This document shows positions 1-12,185 of a DNA stretch of 64,000 bases, in pieces. Position 1 is the first letter of the stretch. Each line of letters opens with the position of its first letter. The position numbers and the translations under genes were made by a program. The notes below the pieces were generated by a model that searched no databases, was not told where the DNA came from, and was given only the letters and a program-made list of their open reading frames with translations. Source of the stretch: Salminus brasiliensis. Its lineage: Eukaryota > Chordata > Actinopteri > Characiformes > Bryconidae. The stretch is taken from NCBI RefSeq assembly GCF_030463535.1, contig NC_132893.1, forward strand, positions 34,269,191 through 34,333,190, in the 5' to 3' direction.

Positions 1-345
1 ACCAGCACGGAGTCAACAAAAGGAAACCCCCCCTGAGCGAGTGCAGTAGCCAGAGCAAGTTGGAAAATCATGTTTTTTGGGCACTACTGAGCCAAACGCT
101 ACTAACTGTTCATTAGTTACTGCCAGGTTATTTACCTGCATGCGGATTTACATGTCATGACTGACCGGACCCTCATTACAGCTCATATGGCTGGCTGGAC
201 TAAACGTAGGGGGAGAAATGGCTCCTATATGGAGTCTGAAAGCATGAAGTGGAGTGAACAGAGAGTCTTTGGGTAACAGCGGTGCAATCGAGTTCTGTCA
301 ATGGAGCATATTTCAGTGGAGCAGAGTGAGGATCGTGTGACTGAC

Positions 346-478
346 CTGCAGGTAGAGTGTGATCGTCAGGATGAGCAGCGTAGAGGCCATTCCCAGATAA
401 CCCCTAATCAACAGCACTCTCTTCCCTGTGCTCTCAATCACCATCCCCTATACACACAGATCAGATACAGATGTAATC

Positions 479-519
<41 letters not shown>

Positions 520-767
520 ATCATTTATAAATGGAATTCATAAAAATGTTATTTTCCTGTGAGGATGTATATACATCTTACTTTAACAATCAAGGGCAGA
601 CCAGACTATAAATATATAATGGTAGTGGTTGGTGTGGCGCAACAGATAACACCACTACCTGCCAGTGAGCTATGCTGTGCTACACCAATAAGAGTCCCTG
701 GGCAAGACTCCTAACACTACATTAACCCTTCTCTGTAATACTTTGTAAGTCACTCTGGATAAGAGCG

Positions 768-826
<59 letters not shown>

Positions 827-1148
827 CACACATATATTATTATATTAATATATATTACTATATGGGATGAAATCACACATAGATATTCACATATGGGACA
901 TTTTAAATATGGGTACATATGTATATATATGATATGTCCCATATGATATATATGGGACATATATATGACTCCCTGGCCTAACAATATAAATATATGGTAT
1001 AAGTGTGTGTGTGTAATAAGTGAAGGCTTACACAGGCAATAGTGGTGCTGATTTCGCACAGCCCCGTCCCCAGAGCCGCGTAGTGCAGGTTGTGGGCTGG
1101 GATCCCTGCAGCGCGGAAAACATCGAACGAGTACAGATACACCTACAG

Positions 1149-1184
<36 letters not shown>

Positions 1185-1955
1185 CAGGTCGCTCACAATA
1201 AATATCAGAGGTGAATGAGACGACTCTTCCTCCTCAGTGCAAATATTAGACTCAGAAAAGCAAATTCTGATAAGAACCATAAGTCTGATTCTAACAGAAT
1301 GAATATTTGATGCTCTCAGATTTGATGGATTTTCTATTTGCTGTCAAAAATGAACAAACCTGCATTAAATGACAATCACTGAAATATAATTTTATATTAT
1401 ATAAATCTGTAGGATGATCTGTGGCGTGGTTCACATGTTAAAGTAATGCAGTGAAGATGAAGATGAGGGAAATGTAGTGAAAGTGGGGAAATATAGACAC
1501 AATTCAGTATCTGGCTTTGAGACGGCTTTGAGGAGTGTGTGTGTAAAACTGGTGGGGTACAAGCGTCCATTACTAGAGCTCCCCCTACAGTCGGGAAGTG
1601 TAATTCACTTTTATACCACTGCTGTCAACACGAGTCACGCTTTGAGCGCCCCTTCATGGACAGCTGATCCAGAAGCAGCATCTAATGGTAAGGAAGCATG
1701 TGGACTGAGCTGGTGTTACGCAGCGTTATACAGCAGCAGTTCTGGAGAGAGGTTCTCCTCCTGCAGCTCCACCACCAAAGCTCCATAGTGCAGTAGAAGC
1801 AGCGCTCCGGCCCGGAGTGGGAATGACGGAGATGCCGTTCTCCCTGTTACAGTCAGTGGAGCTTCAGCATGATTCTGAAGCTGCTACTACGAGATCTCTA
1901 ATGTTGTGTGACACCAATAGTGGCATACTGGTATGGACAATACATGTGCCAGTAC

Positions 1956-2000
<45 letters not shown>

Positions 2001-2196
2001 CTCACAGCGTTGATGCCACACAGTTGCAGTGTGGTGAAGGTGACGAGGATGGTGAATAGTTGCCAGCGGACAGAGCGTGAGAGCAGGAACTCCAGGACAC
2101 TGTGACTCCTCACACCTCGCAGTGCCGTGTGTTCTGCCTGCATCTCCTCCACCTCCACACTCAGGTCCTTACTGGCCCCCAACAGCTGCCGCAGAG

Positions 2197-2254
<58 letters not shown>

Positions 2255-3016
2255 GATATAGGTTTAGATTTGGATAATTTACATCTTAAACATCTTGGCT
2301 CAGCAGAGCTCTGATTTACCCTGATGAGCCAAAACATTAAGACATTAAAACAATGTCTCCCAACTGGCTCCAAGGCCATCGAGGGCTCGTTGTCATCAGT
2401 GGTGAGTATCTACTGACAGAGGTCTGAAGAAGGACAAAACACAGAACAGTGAACTCATAGGTCATCCCCTTCTGTGTATGGGACAGCATAGCCATGGGCA
2501 GGTCAGAGTACCCATTCTAACCCCCGTCTACCATGATGGAAGAAGCTCGCCTTTTCTGATCGGTGCTGTTTTCTTTTATGTCATGTGGCCGACTGAGTGC
2601 ACATGCAGCATTTACAACTTACATGACCCAACATATCTACTGGAATGTCTTGGTGGCAGATACAGATATGGACAAAAGTAATAGGACACCTGCTCATTTA
2701 TTCTAACTTCTGAAATCAAGGGTATTAAAAAGAGTTTATCCTGTCCAAGGAAGAAGGGTTTCTACTTGATTGTGGAGCATTGCTGTGAGGATTTGATTGC
2801 AATCAGCGACAAGAGCATTAGTGTAGACAATCACCACCTCACCTGATCCCCAAATTCCCAACTCATCTCAAAAGTACTGGATGGAGCTCCACCACCATCA
2901 TTCCAGAGAACACAGTTCTTCCACTGCTCCACAGCTCAGTGCTGCCAATAGGTTCCATCAGAGGTCTTGTAGAGAGCTGTTATGGTGGCTTGTGGAGGAC
3001 CAGCATCATATTAGAG

Positions 3017-3052
<36 letters not shown>

Positions 3053-3221
3053 CCTCACCCTTCTCACAGCCAGGTCTATTCCCACGCTCCAGCAGCAGAT
3101 AACGAGGAGACTCCGGTAGGAAGGGCAGAGTGGCCAGCTGCAGACAACCAATTAGCCCACTGAAAGCCAGCAAGAAGGGCCAGCGATCTTCTGTCCCCAT
3201 CACCTCACTACAAACACAACG

Positions 3222-3265
<44 letters not shown>

Positions 3266-4300
3266 TTCTGATTTTGCATATAGTTTGCATATACAATACC
3301 AGTCAAAAGTTTTAGAACACCTAGTGTTTTTTTTTGTAATGATATTTAAGCTTGTCAGGTCCAGGGAATAACCTTAACTGGTACAAAGTCCAGTGATCTC
3401 TTAGTGGACTAAGTAATTGGTTCAAAACATACAACTTTTAAAATGCAAATAATTTATTATTTACAAAGACTGTCCTCCCACACCATCAGAAGACTCTCCG
3501 AAACTGGAGAAGACCTGAAGAGGTCCGGTACAGGAAGAGGTCTGACCCACTCAAACCCACAGCAGCATCAGAAGAGTCAGCGGCTGCTTGTGTGATGGAC
3601 GGCTCATGTGACAACACTTTGCAGCTCAGCAGCTTCACACTGGAGCAGGTCTCAGTTTCAGCTGTGAAGAGATGCAGACCTGGAGCTGCTGGGCTACTGA
3701 AAACATTGGGGACTGTTCTAAAACTTTTGACTGGTAGTGCACATACATGAGTAATCAATACAGGCTAACAATGTGGCTGAATTCAAAACTGGTTAATCAC
3801 GCCACCCACCTGATGCCGAGCAGCTGGCCAGAAAACTTGCCCAACGAGACGAAGCCAGCAACAGAAACACCAACCATCCCTCGCAGCCTCTTGGGGGCGC
3901 ACTCCAGGACATACATGGTGTGGACAATCAGAGCCACACCTGCACAGAATTACAACCATGTCAGGATATGAGTCAAACATATCCCATATCTTTGTCCCAT
4001 ATGTATAAAGTTAAAATAAAGTTATTTAATTAATAAAAGAGAATAATAATAATAATAATGATACTTATAATAAGTACCTACATTAAATATATGCCCCATG
4101 TGTATTACACTGTATATATGCAAGTACCTATACAATATATGCTATTCCCCACATTATATATATGTAAGCATCAGTTTGCAAAAAGAAAATATCCTATAAT
4201 GTATTGCATATACAGTATGCAGGTACCTAAATGTAGTAATATGGCCAATATGTATTTTACTGTGCATATATAAGCAAGTACCTATTATTAGTATGATATA

Positions 4301-4389
<89 letters not shown>

Positions 4390-6525
4390 CATATATATTA
4401 AACTGTGTATATGCAAGTACTATCTGTATGTAATGATATTCCCCACATGCATTATATAATATAATATGCATGTGGGGAATATCATTACATACGGGTAGTA
4501 CTTGCATATACACAGTATAATACATATAGGACATATTATACATAGATACTTACATATAATATAATATAATATAATATACAAAAATGTAAGTACCTAAATG
4601 TAATACAGATATAGTACATATGCAGAGACCTACTATATATATATATATATATATATATAAACATGTGTATAAATATAATATGTCCTGTATCCTGTTTGTA
4701 CTGTATATAAATATCTACATGTAATATGTCCCATATACATTATTCTGTATATATGCAAATACCTATGATTATTTATTGATACTGCCTACATTATATATAT
4801 GCATTATATATATGCAATCATCTGTAGATAGTAACATGTTCCCTATGTCCAGAATATATGTTAGTAGCATGTCCGTTATGTACTGTACATACATATCCTA
4901 AATGTCTATATGTGATATATTCATATATACAGTATGTACCTAATGATACCTATATGTCCCTGATCTCCAGAAACAAAAGAAAAACAATTATTGAAACCCC
5001 ATCTGTTCCAGGCTTTAAAAAAACACCTAAATTCTTACACAACTGAAGTGTGATGTGATGACTCATTTTTGCAGCAAACCTGCATTGATGCCATAGATGA
5101 ATCGTGCTGCCATGATCATCTCGAACGAATGGGCAGTTTTACTCAGCAGCATCAGCACGGCTCCACAGATGGCCGGAATATTGTTCAGTAGAAGACATCT
5201 CTTCCTAATTAGAGAGGAACAGGAGGAGCTGCTCAAAACACGGCATCGTGTCCTTGCAGGATTTACTGATGTGCACGTAACACTGACACAGTTACATTAC
5301 ACAGTGAACACACTCTTACCTACAGTGTATCATCACATTTAAACACAGAATTAACATTTAATAATTAATATCCAGTATGAAGTTCTAATAACATTAATAT
5401 CCAGTATGAAGCTCTAATAACATTAATATCCAGTATGAAGCTCTAATACCATTAATATCCAGTATGAAGCTCTAATAACATTAATATCCAGTATGAAGCT
5501 CTAATTAATATCCAGTAATTTATATCCAGTATGAAGCTCCATTAATATCCAGTATGAAGCTCTAATAACATTAATTTCCAGTATGAAGCTCTAATAACAT
5601 TAATTTCCAGTATGAAGCTCTAATAACATTAATAATCAGCATGAAGCACCGATGTTGATGTTTAATCTTGAACGACCATAAAAGAGTTCCTGTGCATTGC
5701 TCTTAGCTTAACGCTAAAATACTAGTAGAATTCCAAAGGGGGGCGCTAGCACTTACGTTAAAAAAGGTCCAGTAAACTCTACCAGTATGTTGGTGAAGGC
5801 CCAGCTCTAATAGTCACGGTTCCTAAGACCTATCAGTTTTAATGGCACAGCAGCAAAACAGCCAGAACCAGAGGCTGGATAACGGCCAGATTGTTTCTGG
5901 TACATAAAACCACACAACGTCAACAGGACAGAAAATACAAGAACCAAGAAGCTGAACACTGCAGGCCTCTTTTAAAGATACAGGGAAAGAACCAATGGCC
6001 CAGGAGTGGAAACAGTAATACTGTCGAAAAAGATAAATGCCCAGGTCAGCCAAATTCAACCCAGACTGGCCTGAGAAAGGTCCAGCACCTGGTGGTTTTC
6101 CTGCGTTCCTCAGATTCTACTCAAGTCAATTCTGCAATTAAACACTGCAGAGACTCTCCAGAAGTCAATAAGTCACTCATCGAATTACCTGAAGTCAATC
6201 AATCTCAATTGATCCACTGTTGTCCAATAGCATCGACCGAACTGCAGCAAACAGTAATCCCGGAGTGAGGGGTTCACACATTAACAGCCTTGACTTAATC
6301 ATTAGCCCCATCATCACCACTCAGCGAGGCCTTTTCCTGACAGATACACAATTTCTGTGGTTCCAGTTGAGGAAAACATATCTGACCAATGAGAACCGAC
6401 TTATATCATTTTATTTATTTATTCTTTCCACCTCCTATAAACATGGGAGGAATGAATCTGTGTGGGTGGAGGAACAGTATAAAAGCTATGTAAAATATCT
6501 CACTAAATAAATAAATAAATAAATC

Positions 6526-6615
<90 letters not shown>

Positions 6616-6726
6616 CTAATAATATATAATGTCATAACAGGTTCCATATATGTTGTAAATATGTAAGTACCTAAATGTAATATAGGCATAAGTATATGCA
6701 GAGAACTACAGTATAGTATATATGTA

Positions 6727-6768
<42 letters not shown>

Positions 6769-8849
6769 CAATCACCTGTGTATAATTAGAATAGTCATGC
6801 ATCATTTATGTACTGTACTGTATCTGTGTATTATGTCCCATATGTATTAAGCTGTATATATGTAAGTACCTTTGAATATTTATTTATAATTGCCTACAAT
6901 GATCTGCAGGTAGTAACATGTGACCTATGTACAGAATATATGTAAGTAACATGTCCATTATGTACATACCGATATGTAATATGCTCCATGTGTATTTTAC
7001 TGTACATTTTCAAGAACCCATACAGTACCTAATGATATTACCTAACATTATTAATGACCAGCCAATTCCAGGCTTGCAAAAAAAAAAATATATATATATA
7101 TAATAATAATAATAAAAGTATAAAACTTTGCATATGACTTTTATGTAATATATTACATACATCTGTCTCCAGTTTTGCTTTTCTGACAATGTGTATCTGG
7201 CAGTTCTTTATATTATATCCAAATGTCATGAAGAATGGACCAATAGGATTGCTCCAAAATGATGTATATTTCCCTGTGATTGCTACTAAATCCACTGTGA
7301 CAGCCCTAGCCGTACGGCCCTACCTCCCATAGGCAGCAGCAAGGTGTCCAGCCCCCAGAGCGCCAAACAGACCCCCAATGCAGTACAAGGAGACAGTGAA
7401 GGACCAGATAAGGGACAGTTCCCAGGCCTCCAGTGAGCGACCGTAACGCTGATCACATGTGCTGTTCACCAGCTCTTTGATATACTGACAACACAAGAAG
7501 ACGGTTTCATTACTAACAGATTTGAGCATTTCAACATGAGCTTCTTTAACCTGCAGTACACCTGAATCTAACATGCAGCTCAGGCTCAAATACACATACA
7601 GCTCTATTTCAAAATACTTGTATCATGTATCATCTAGTCAATATCACTTACTTAAGCTCCGAAATTATTTATGAACCCAAACCATCCACCTCGCAAATGT
7701 ATTACTACGTGTACAAAGAGAACCGGACACTTTATCAGTCAAAAAGCAGCTGTTTTTAATCCCTTAAAGAAACTCATCCTTTCCTGTTTTGGGCACAAAA
7801 ACACCAAATCAGCCATAACATTAAAACCACTGACAGGTGAAGTGAATAACACTGAGGATCTGTACCCAGTGGCTCCTGTCAAGGAGTGGATCTACATATT
7901 ACGCAGCCAGTGAACCGTCAGATCTTGAAGGTGATGAAGATGATGAAGCAGGAAAAATGGACAATCATAGGAATCTGAGACAGTTTGACAAGAACCGAAC
8001 TGTGATGTTCTAGATAAACGACTGGGTCAGAACCTCTCCAAAACATCAGGTAGGTCTTGTGGGTATGCAGAGGTCAGAACCTGCCAAAAGTGTGACAACC
8101 GGTGAACCAGCGAGAAGGTCATGAGGACCCAAGACTCACTGATGCTCATGGAGGCCCTGTCCACCTCTCAACTTACAGGACTTAAAGGACCTACTGCTAA
8201 TGTCAGTCTTGGTGCCAGATCCCACAGCAGGACACCTTCAGAGGTCATGTGGAGTCCATGCCCCAATGAGTCAAGTGATTATAATGTTGTGGCTGATCGG
8301 TGTATATGTGTGCGTATATATGGAGTAAAAGATGATTTAGGGAGATGGTCTTAATCATGGGTAAAGCTTTTAAAATGTATATATAAAAAAAATATATATA
8401 TATAAAATTATAATTCAATTATAATATAATGTCATGATATATATAATTACATTATATTATAATTTAATTATTAATTATTATTATAATAATTATATATATA
8501 ATTGTTAAATATGTAAATAAGCATTAATTTTTATTTTACATATATAAAATAAAATAATAATTCTCACTGCATCAACAGCCAGTGCGTTCACTGCAGTTTA
8601 CCAAACGTAACACAGTAAAAAGTCACATTTCTCTTACTCACAACCGACGGTGAGGTGAGGACGGAGATATGGAACCCATACTGGAAAGTTCCCCCAATCC
8701 CTGCTACCAAAACGACGGCCACAAGCACAGGGCTCTCCAGCTGCACAGAAATATGAAATAAGCAAAAACCTTCAATCACAGATCTGCGGTGTTCAAGGTA
8801 AAGGCACTGAGAACTGCAAACCTACCAGCAGAGCGAAGGCATGCGTCAT
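346..8849 (-). CDS. slc2a11: slc2a11-like facilitated glucose/sugar transporter (class II GLUT), 3' end off window
   Basis: Member of the SLC2/GLUT family (major facilitator superfamily, 12 membrane helices), moving hexoses across the plasma membrane. Coding exons in order: 8849-8826, 8740-8642, 7484-7324, 5204-5080, 3939-3810, 3207-3059, 2196-2006, 1142-1032 and 447-346. All junctions are GT-AG and phases match, giving 364 residues (1092 nt). Visible marks: helix 1 with GGTFQYGFHISVL; AAAYGRKRCLL at the loop 2-3 GR(K/R) site; GRSLEAWEL before helix 2; the sugar-transporter signature PESPRYLL; helix 7 QLCGINAVYLYSFDVF, where class I GLUTs have QLS; GTGLCE, as in human GLUT11; and ESTGKRVLLIRG after helix 8. 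Exon sizes 99, 161, 125 and 111 are, from memory, typical of this subfamily. About 130 C-terminal residues (helices 10-12) should lie left of base 1. GLUT11-like is the best fit from the GTGxCE and QLC motifs; the paralog (a, b or like) is not resolved. Confidence 0.9.
482..516. repeat. CA dinucleotide microsatellite
   Basis: About 17 CA units, starting some 33 bp upstream (in the sense direction) of the acceptor of the slc2a11-like exon 447-346. It reads (UG)n in the transcript. Confidence 0.95.
626..816 (+). mobile_element. tRNA-type SINE copy followed by a CA tract
   Basis: GTGGTTGGTGTGGCGCAACAGATAAC opens a tRNA-like head. The body ends in the common fish tail GTAAGTCACTCTGGATAAGAGCGTCT (to about 770), then about 22 CA units. 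The same element recurs at 58238-58420 and, partly, 58597-58705. Confidence 0.75.
2199..2253. repeat. CA microsatellite abutting a slc2a11-like splice acceptor
   Basis: About 27 CA units begin within 3 bases of the acceptor of exon 2196-2006. In the transcript this is a (UG)n run ending directly in UAG, with no ordinary polypyrimidine tract. Similar tracts lie next to other exons: 1150-1183, 3223-3262, 34411-34469 and 36896-36946. Confidence 0.95.
2320..2665 (+). mobile_element. Degraded Tc1/mariner-like fragment
   Basis: It begins near GAGCCAAAACATTAAGACATTAAAAC, a terminus-like motif of the fish Tc1 group. Inside are worn transposase-like stretches (for example CTTTTATGTCATGTGGCCGAC). Frames are broken. 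It lies in a slc2a11-like intron. Confidence 0.45.
2664..2990 (+). mobile_element. Truncated non-autonomous Tc1-like element (GGACAAAAGTAnnGGGACACC family)
   Basis: It starts with a terminal sequence TATGGACAAAAGTAATAGGACACC, followed by the family body (CTGAAATCAAGGGTATTAAAAAG, GGATGGAGCTCCACCACCATCATTCCAGAG). It is cut short before the GT tract at 3018. Fuller copies are at 10583-11163 and 61018-61467. Confidence 0.7.
3297..3742. mobile_element. Tc1/mariner-like element with terminal inverted repeats
   Basis: The left end CCAGTCAAAAGTTTTAGAACACC and right end TTCTAAAACTTTTGACTGG form inverted repeats about 440 bp apart. The interior carries a worn, Tc1-transposase-like fragment and no intact gene. 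It sits in the slc2a11-like intron between exons 3939-3810 and 3207-3059. Confidence 0.75.
4010..5040. repeat. AT-rich degenerate satellite in a slc2a11-like intron
   Basis: Loose tandem repeats of TGTATTAnACTGTATATATGCAAGTACCTA and TATGTCCCATATGTA type, mixed with TA and GT runs. The same motif reappears at about 6640-7040. A near-perfect palindrome is embedded at 4403-4515. No coding exon is seen until 5080. Confidence 0.75.
4403..4515. repeat. Near-perfect 113-bp palindrome
   Basis: Arms of about 49 bp (left CTGTGTATATGCAAGTACTA..., right ...TAGTACTTGCATATACACAG) differ at about 2 positions and flank a short TATAATATAATA centre. It would form a hairpin in single-stranded DNA or RNA. Confidence 0.9.
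5365..5645. repeat. 29-bp minisatellite
   Basis: About nine tandem copies of TTAATATCCAGTATGAAGCTCTAATAACA with small deletions, just upstream of slc2a11-like exon 5204-5080 in the sense direction. Confidence 0.9.
6528..6615. repeat. TA microsatellite with GT end
   Basis: About 33 TA units followed by a short GT run. A second, shorter TA run is at about 6717-6762. Confidence 0.95.
7807..8310 (+). mobile_element. Internally deleted Tc1-like transposon
   Basis: The left end CAGCCATAACATTAAAACCAC and right end TTATAATGTTGTGGCTGATCGG are inverted termini of a widespread fish Tc1 family. Between them are transposase relics (GACTGGGTCAGAACCTCTCCAAAAC, GACAACCGGTGAACCAGCG) without an intact frame. 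Related copies: 59540-60003 (opposite orientation) and a fragment at 42770-42910. Confidence 0.8.
8826..8849 (-). CDS. slc2a11: slc2a11-like first coding exon (8 codons)
   Basis: The minus strand reads MTHAFALL followed by donor GTAGG. The start was chosen because the next exon joins in phase 0 and begins just before helix 1, so only a short cytoplasmic N-terminus is expected. The frame stays open upstream of this ATG, so a longer N-terminus or an alternative first exon is possible. No TATA box is evident just upstream. Confidence 0.6.
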
Positions 8850-9119
8850 GGCTCCTGTAGTCTGGTGTGGCGTGGTGTGGGATTCCTTCACAGATGGCCG
8901 GATGACACAGTAAGCTTCTGAATGTCTAACCGGACACGTTGAAATATAACTTGTTGAGAAATGGTTGAACTTTGGGTGAGAAATCAGGTAAAACCCTGAG
9001 CAAAGCTTGCATGACTGCATCCCGTTGTGTGATTCCAAAAATAACAGATGAATGAAAAAGTAAGTGTCGGACACTGATATAATGGAATGATCAGAATAAT
9101 GAATGACCTCAATAAACAC

Positions 9120-10300
9120 AGGAGCATTAATTGATCAATATCCATTTCTTTATTGTTGGAGACTAAATAAGTCCATTAAGGAGACATAAACATATTTACA
9201 AAACTGGGCAAGTGGCAGATAAACATACTGACCACACTTCATTTGGAAAGCCTACTGTAGATTATCTACAGAAAACCGTTTGGTTAGTAAACTCTGGTTC
9301 TAACCCCAGCCCTCGCGGTCTGTGCTGCAACAAAGTTAGGTTTGGGATTAGGTTTCTGGGCCAAGGTTAAGCTTAAGATTTAATTAAAAGTACCAAATAA
9401 AGTGTAGTTGTTGAAATTTACTGACTTCAGCGTAAAAAGGACAGGACTTCACTGTGGTGGTGTTCATCCCTAATGTCCCGTGTCCCATGTGCTAAACCAG
9501 CAAAGTCATATTTGGTGGGAATGTGGGGGTGTAGCACTTAATATTGTAATATTGTCCCAGTAATGTATCAAATTAATGTGTACTTGATTACAAAAATGTA
9601 ACAAAACAACCCTTTTTCTCCCCAATTTGGATTCGGCAATTACCCAGCTCCCTATAACATGACACACCCCCTCAAACACGTGCACAAGTAGCCAACGCCT
9701 TTTTTCCCCCCAAACTATGCCGCTGCAAAGCCGCCGGGCTCTGATGCATCAGCCAGCTGAGATGTGGGAGAGAGAGCACCATCTACCCACCCTGGAGAGA
9801 GCAAGGCCAATTGTGCTCTCTCAGGCCCTGGCTGCTGATGGCTAGAAGTATGGCCGGGATTCGAACCAGCAATCCTCTGGTCATAGTGAAAGCGCCTTAC
9901 TCCGCTGGACCACTCGAGGCCTATAATGTAACAATTTTATCAATAAAATGCTCATGGAGGCTCAAACTCACAACTTACAGGACTTAAAAGGATCTGCTGC
10001 TAACGTCTGAAGGTGACCAGATACCACAGGACACCTTCAAAAGGTTGTTGTCTCAATATTACACAGGTGGTTCTAATGTTATGGATGGTGCACATATATG
10101 TTTCCTGGATGGAAAAAGACTCTTAGTTGGAATTACTACGGTATTGGGACGGTGTTACTATATTAAAGTGCTACAGGAGGGAAATTTGTGTACATTGGAT
10201 TTTTCACCAAACCGTCGCTCTAAATGAGGAACTGGTCAGTGTCTTGGAATCGGGGATGTTCCACCGCCTCACTAGCGCCCCCAGCTGTGCACATGGGACC
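9120..10300. other. Intergenic stretch between ska1 and slc2a11-like
   Basis: No coding exon is seen between the ska1 stop and the slc2a11-like start. It holds a SINE (9620-9925), a short Tc1-like fragment (about 9945-10090), and AATAAA on the minus strand at 9154-9149, which could serve ska1 but is over 1.1 kb past its stop. The rest is unremarkable. Confidence 0.5.
9620..9925 (-). mobile_element. tRNA-derived SINE
   Basis: Read on minus, it starts GGCCTCGAGTGGTCCAGCGGAGTAAGGCG (A-box-like) with a B-box-like GGTTCGAATCCCGG. The body (GAGAGCACAATTGGCCTTGCTCTCTC) ends in an A-rich tail. Related copies or fragments: 20165-20595, 21815-21945, 35140-35260, 51205-51440 and 51700-52035. Confidence 0.75.
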
Positions 10301-11706
10301 TCAGAGCAGAACATATCTCGTCAGGCCACCTCCTCTGAGCTCCTTTAAGCGCTGACAGTGCCTCAGCATGTTCAACATGCCCACAAAGCGCTTATCCACC
10401 TTGAGCTGGGCCAGATCGCGCAGGTCCTCCTCCACCACGAAAAACTGACCTGGAGGGGGGAGAAAGAGAGAGAGAGGGTGAGAGAGATTATACAGTGAGG
10501 AAGAGCAATGTACAGAATGACTTAAGAGGAGGGGACTAAGAGAGAGAGAGCCTGAAAATCAGAGAATGTGAGAGACAGAAATACACTACATGGACAAAAG
10601 TATTGGGACACCTGCCGATTCACTGTTTCTTCTGAAATCAAGGGTATTAAAATGAGCTGATCCTGCTTCTGTTGGAGTAACTGTAACCCTACTGTCCAGG
10701 GAAGGAGGTTTTCTACTAGATGTTGGAGGAGGAGCATTGCTATGAGGATCTGATTGCATTCAGTGACACAAGCATTAGTGAGGTCAGGATGTTAGATGAT
10801 CACCATCTTACCTCATCCCCAACCACATTCCATCTAAAAGTACTGGATGGAGCTCCACCACCATCATTGCAGAGAACACAGCTCTTCCACTGCTCCACAG
10901 CTCCTCAATGCTGGGGGGGTTTATACCCCTCTACTAGCCCACATCTGGCATTAGGCAGCATGATGCCAATAGGTTCATGTTTATTTATCTGATCCAGAGA
11001 GTCCTATTCTATTGGCAGTATTTCTTCTCTACAGGGACTAGACAAGCTGTGTGTGTGTGTGTATGTGTGCATCTCCACATCTATGTCAGCAATGGATGCA
11101 ACTTAAAGTAGCTAAATGCATTCCCTAGAAGGGGTGACCACAAACATTTGGACATATAGTGTAGAAGGGAAAAGAGAGAGAGGGAGAGAGAGGATGTGTT
11201 AGGGACGAGAGAATGAGAAACACACAGCATGATGGATCACCTTTCACTGCCTGTAACAGCTTGTTAGGACACAGAGAGAGACAGGATAAATGACCTTCGT
11301 TATGAGAGCAATTACACCCGCTCATGCGTCCACGGCTTTTTGGAGCAAACGCCCTGAGTTTTCCTTTTCAGGGGAGATTAAAAAGTGAGGCTGTGACCTA
11401 ATTGAGGTCAACGTGGCCTGTTTAGCCCCCAAACAGTTCGAACTTTCAACATTTTCACCACTAGTTAAGCTTTAGTCACTCCACACCCTGACGCAGGGCT
11501 CCTGACGCAGGGCTCCTGACGCAGGGCTGCCTTTACCTTTGGTGTCTTTGGTCTCCTGGTCTTTAAAGCGCTGGTGGAGTTTGCGTGTGGCGCTGGTCAG
11601 GGTTTTAACCGGCTGGTGGAGGATTTTGTATTTGCCAGTCACAGCTGTGTTGATGCTCTTCACCGCTGCGTTCAGCTGGTCGTACGTAACCCGTCCTTTC
11701 ATGTAC
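10301..11706 (-). CDS. ska1: ska1 exons 5-6: microtubule-binding winged-helix domain
   Basis: Exon 5 (11706-11537, 170 nt) and exon 6 (10449-10301, 149 nt) join as AAA G|GT CAG, giving KGQFF. They encode the conserved C-terminal domain that contacts tubulin, rich in lysine and arginine as expected. The stop TGA is at 10303-10301 in the sense direction. The intron between them is about 1.1 kb and is largely filled by a non-autonomous Tc1-like element at 10583-11163. Three direct 14-bp repeats (GCAGGGCTCCTGAC-like) lie just inside the donor side of exon 5, around 11488-11531. Confidence 0.95.
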
Positions 11707-12144
11707 CTGAGAGAGGAGGACGGGGATACAGAGACTCAGATATCTGCACACATTTAAATCTGGCTAATATTCGGATGAGACCGTCGGAAAACATTTTTCG
11801 TACAACTTCCATACAAGCATTTCACTCTTCTTACATTTCAAATCTTCTTAATTTTGCCCCCAGATCAGATCTGAGGCTCTTAATGCTAAGTATCAGCCGT
11901 TACTGATCCGATCTGATCTTTGTGTGTGTATAAATAATAATCCAGCCCCACAGTTTAGATCAGACGAGCTGCTGATTAATCAGTTCAGTAAAACCCCTTA
12001 ATGTTTCTATAATCAGACTTTCTGGACTGACTGATTTAGTTTAGTCGAGACTTTTCTTAAAATGATGTTTTATAGTGTTTAATATCTTATAATCCCTGAC
12101 CAATCAGCTCCCAGCTCCTTTACAACACTGCAGTGTAATCACTT

Positions 12145-12185
<41 letters not shown>

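Noticed and set aside
670..1182. A 170-codon open frame as a novel protein
   Set aside because: Its bulk is a poly-CV run from a CA microsatellite. Only 1142-1032, in another phase of use, is a real slc2a11-like exon. Similar CV- or TH-rich frames across the window are also repeat artefacts.
1680..1790. Candidate extra slc2a11-like exon
   Set aside because: The same sequence (CTATGGAGCTTTGGTGGTGGAGCTGCAGGAGGAGAACCTC on plus-strand complement) occurs at 40080-40150, so it is a dispersed repeat. The true next exon is 1142-1032.
9850..9925. A tRNA gene
   Set aside because: A- and B-box-like motifs are present, but the sequence does not fold as a clean cloverleaf and the same head recurs on several SINE copies.
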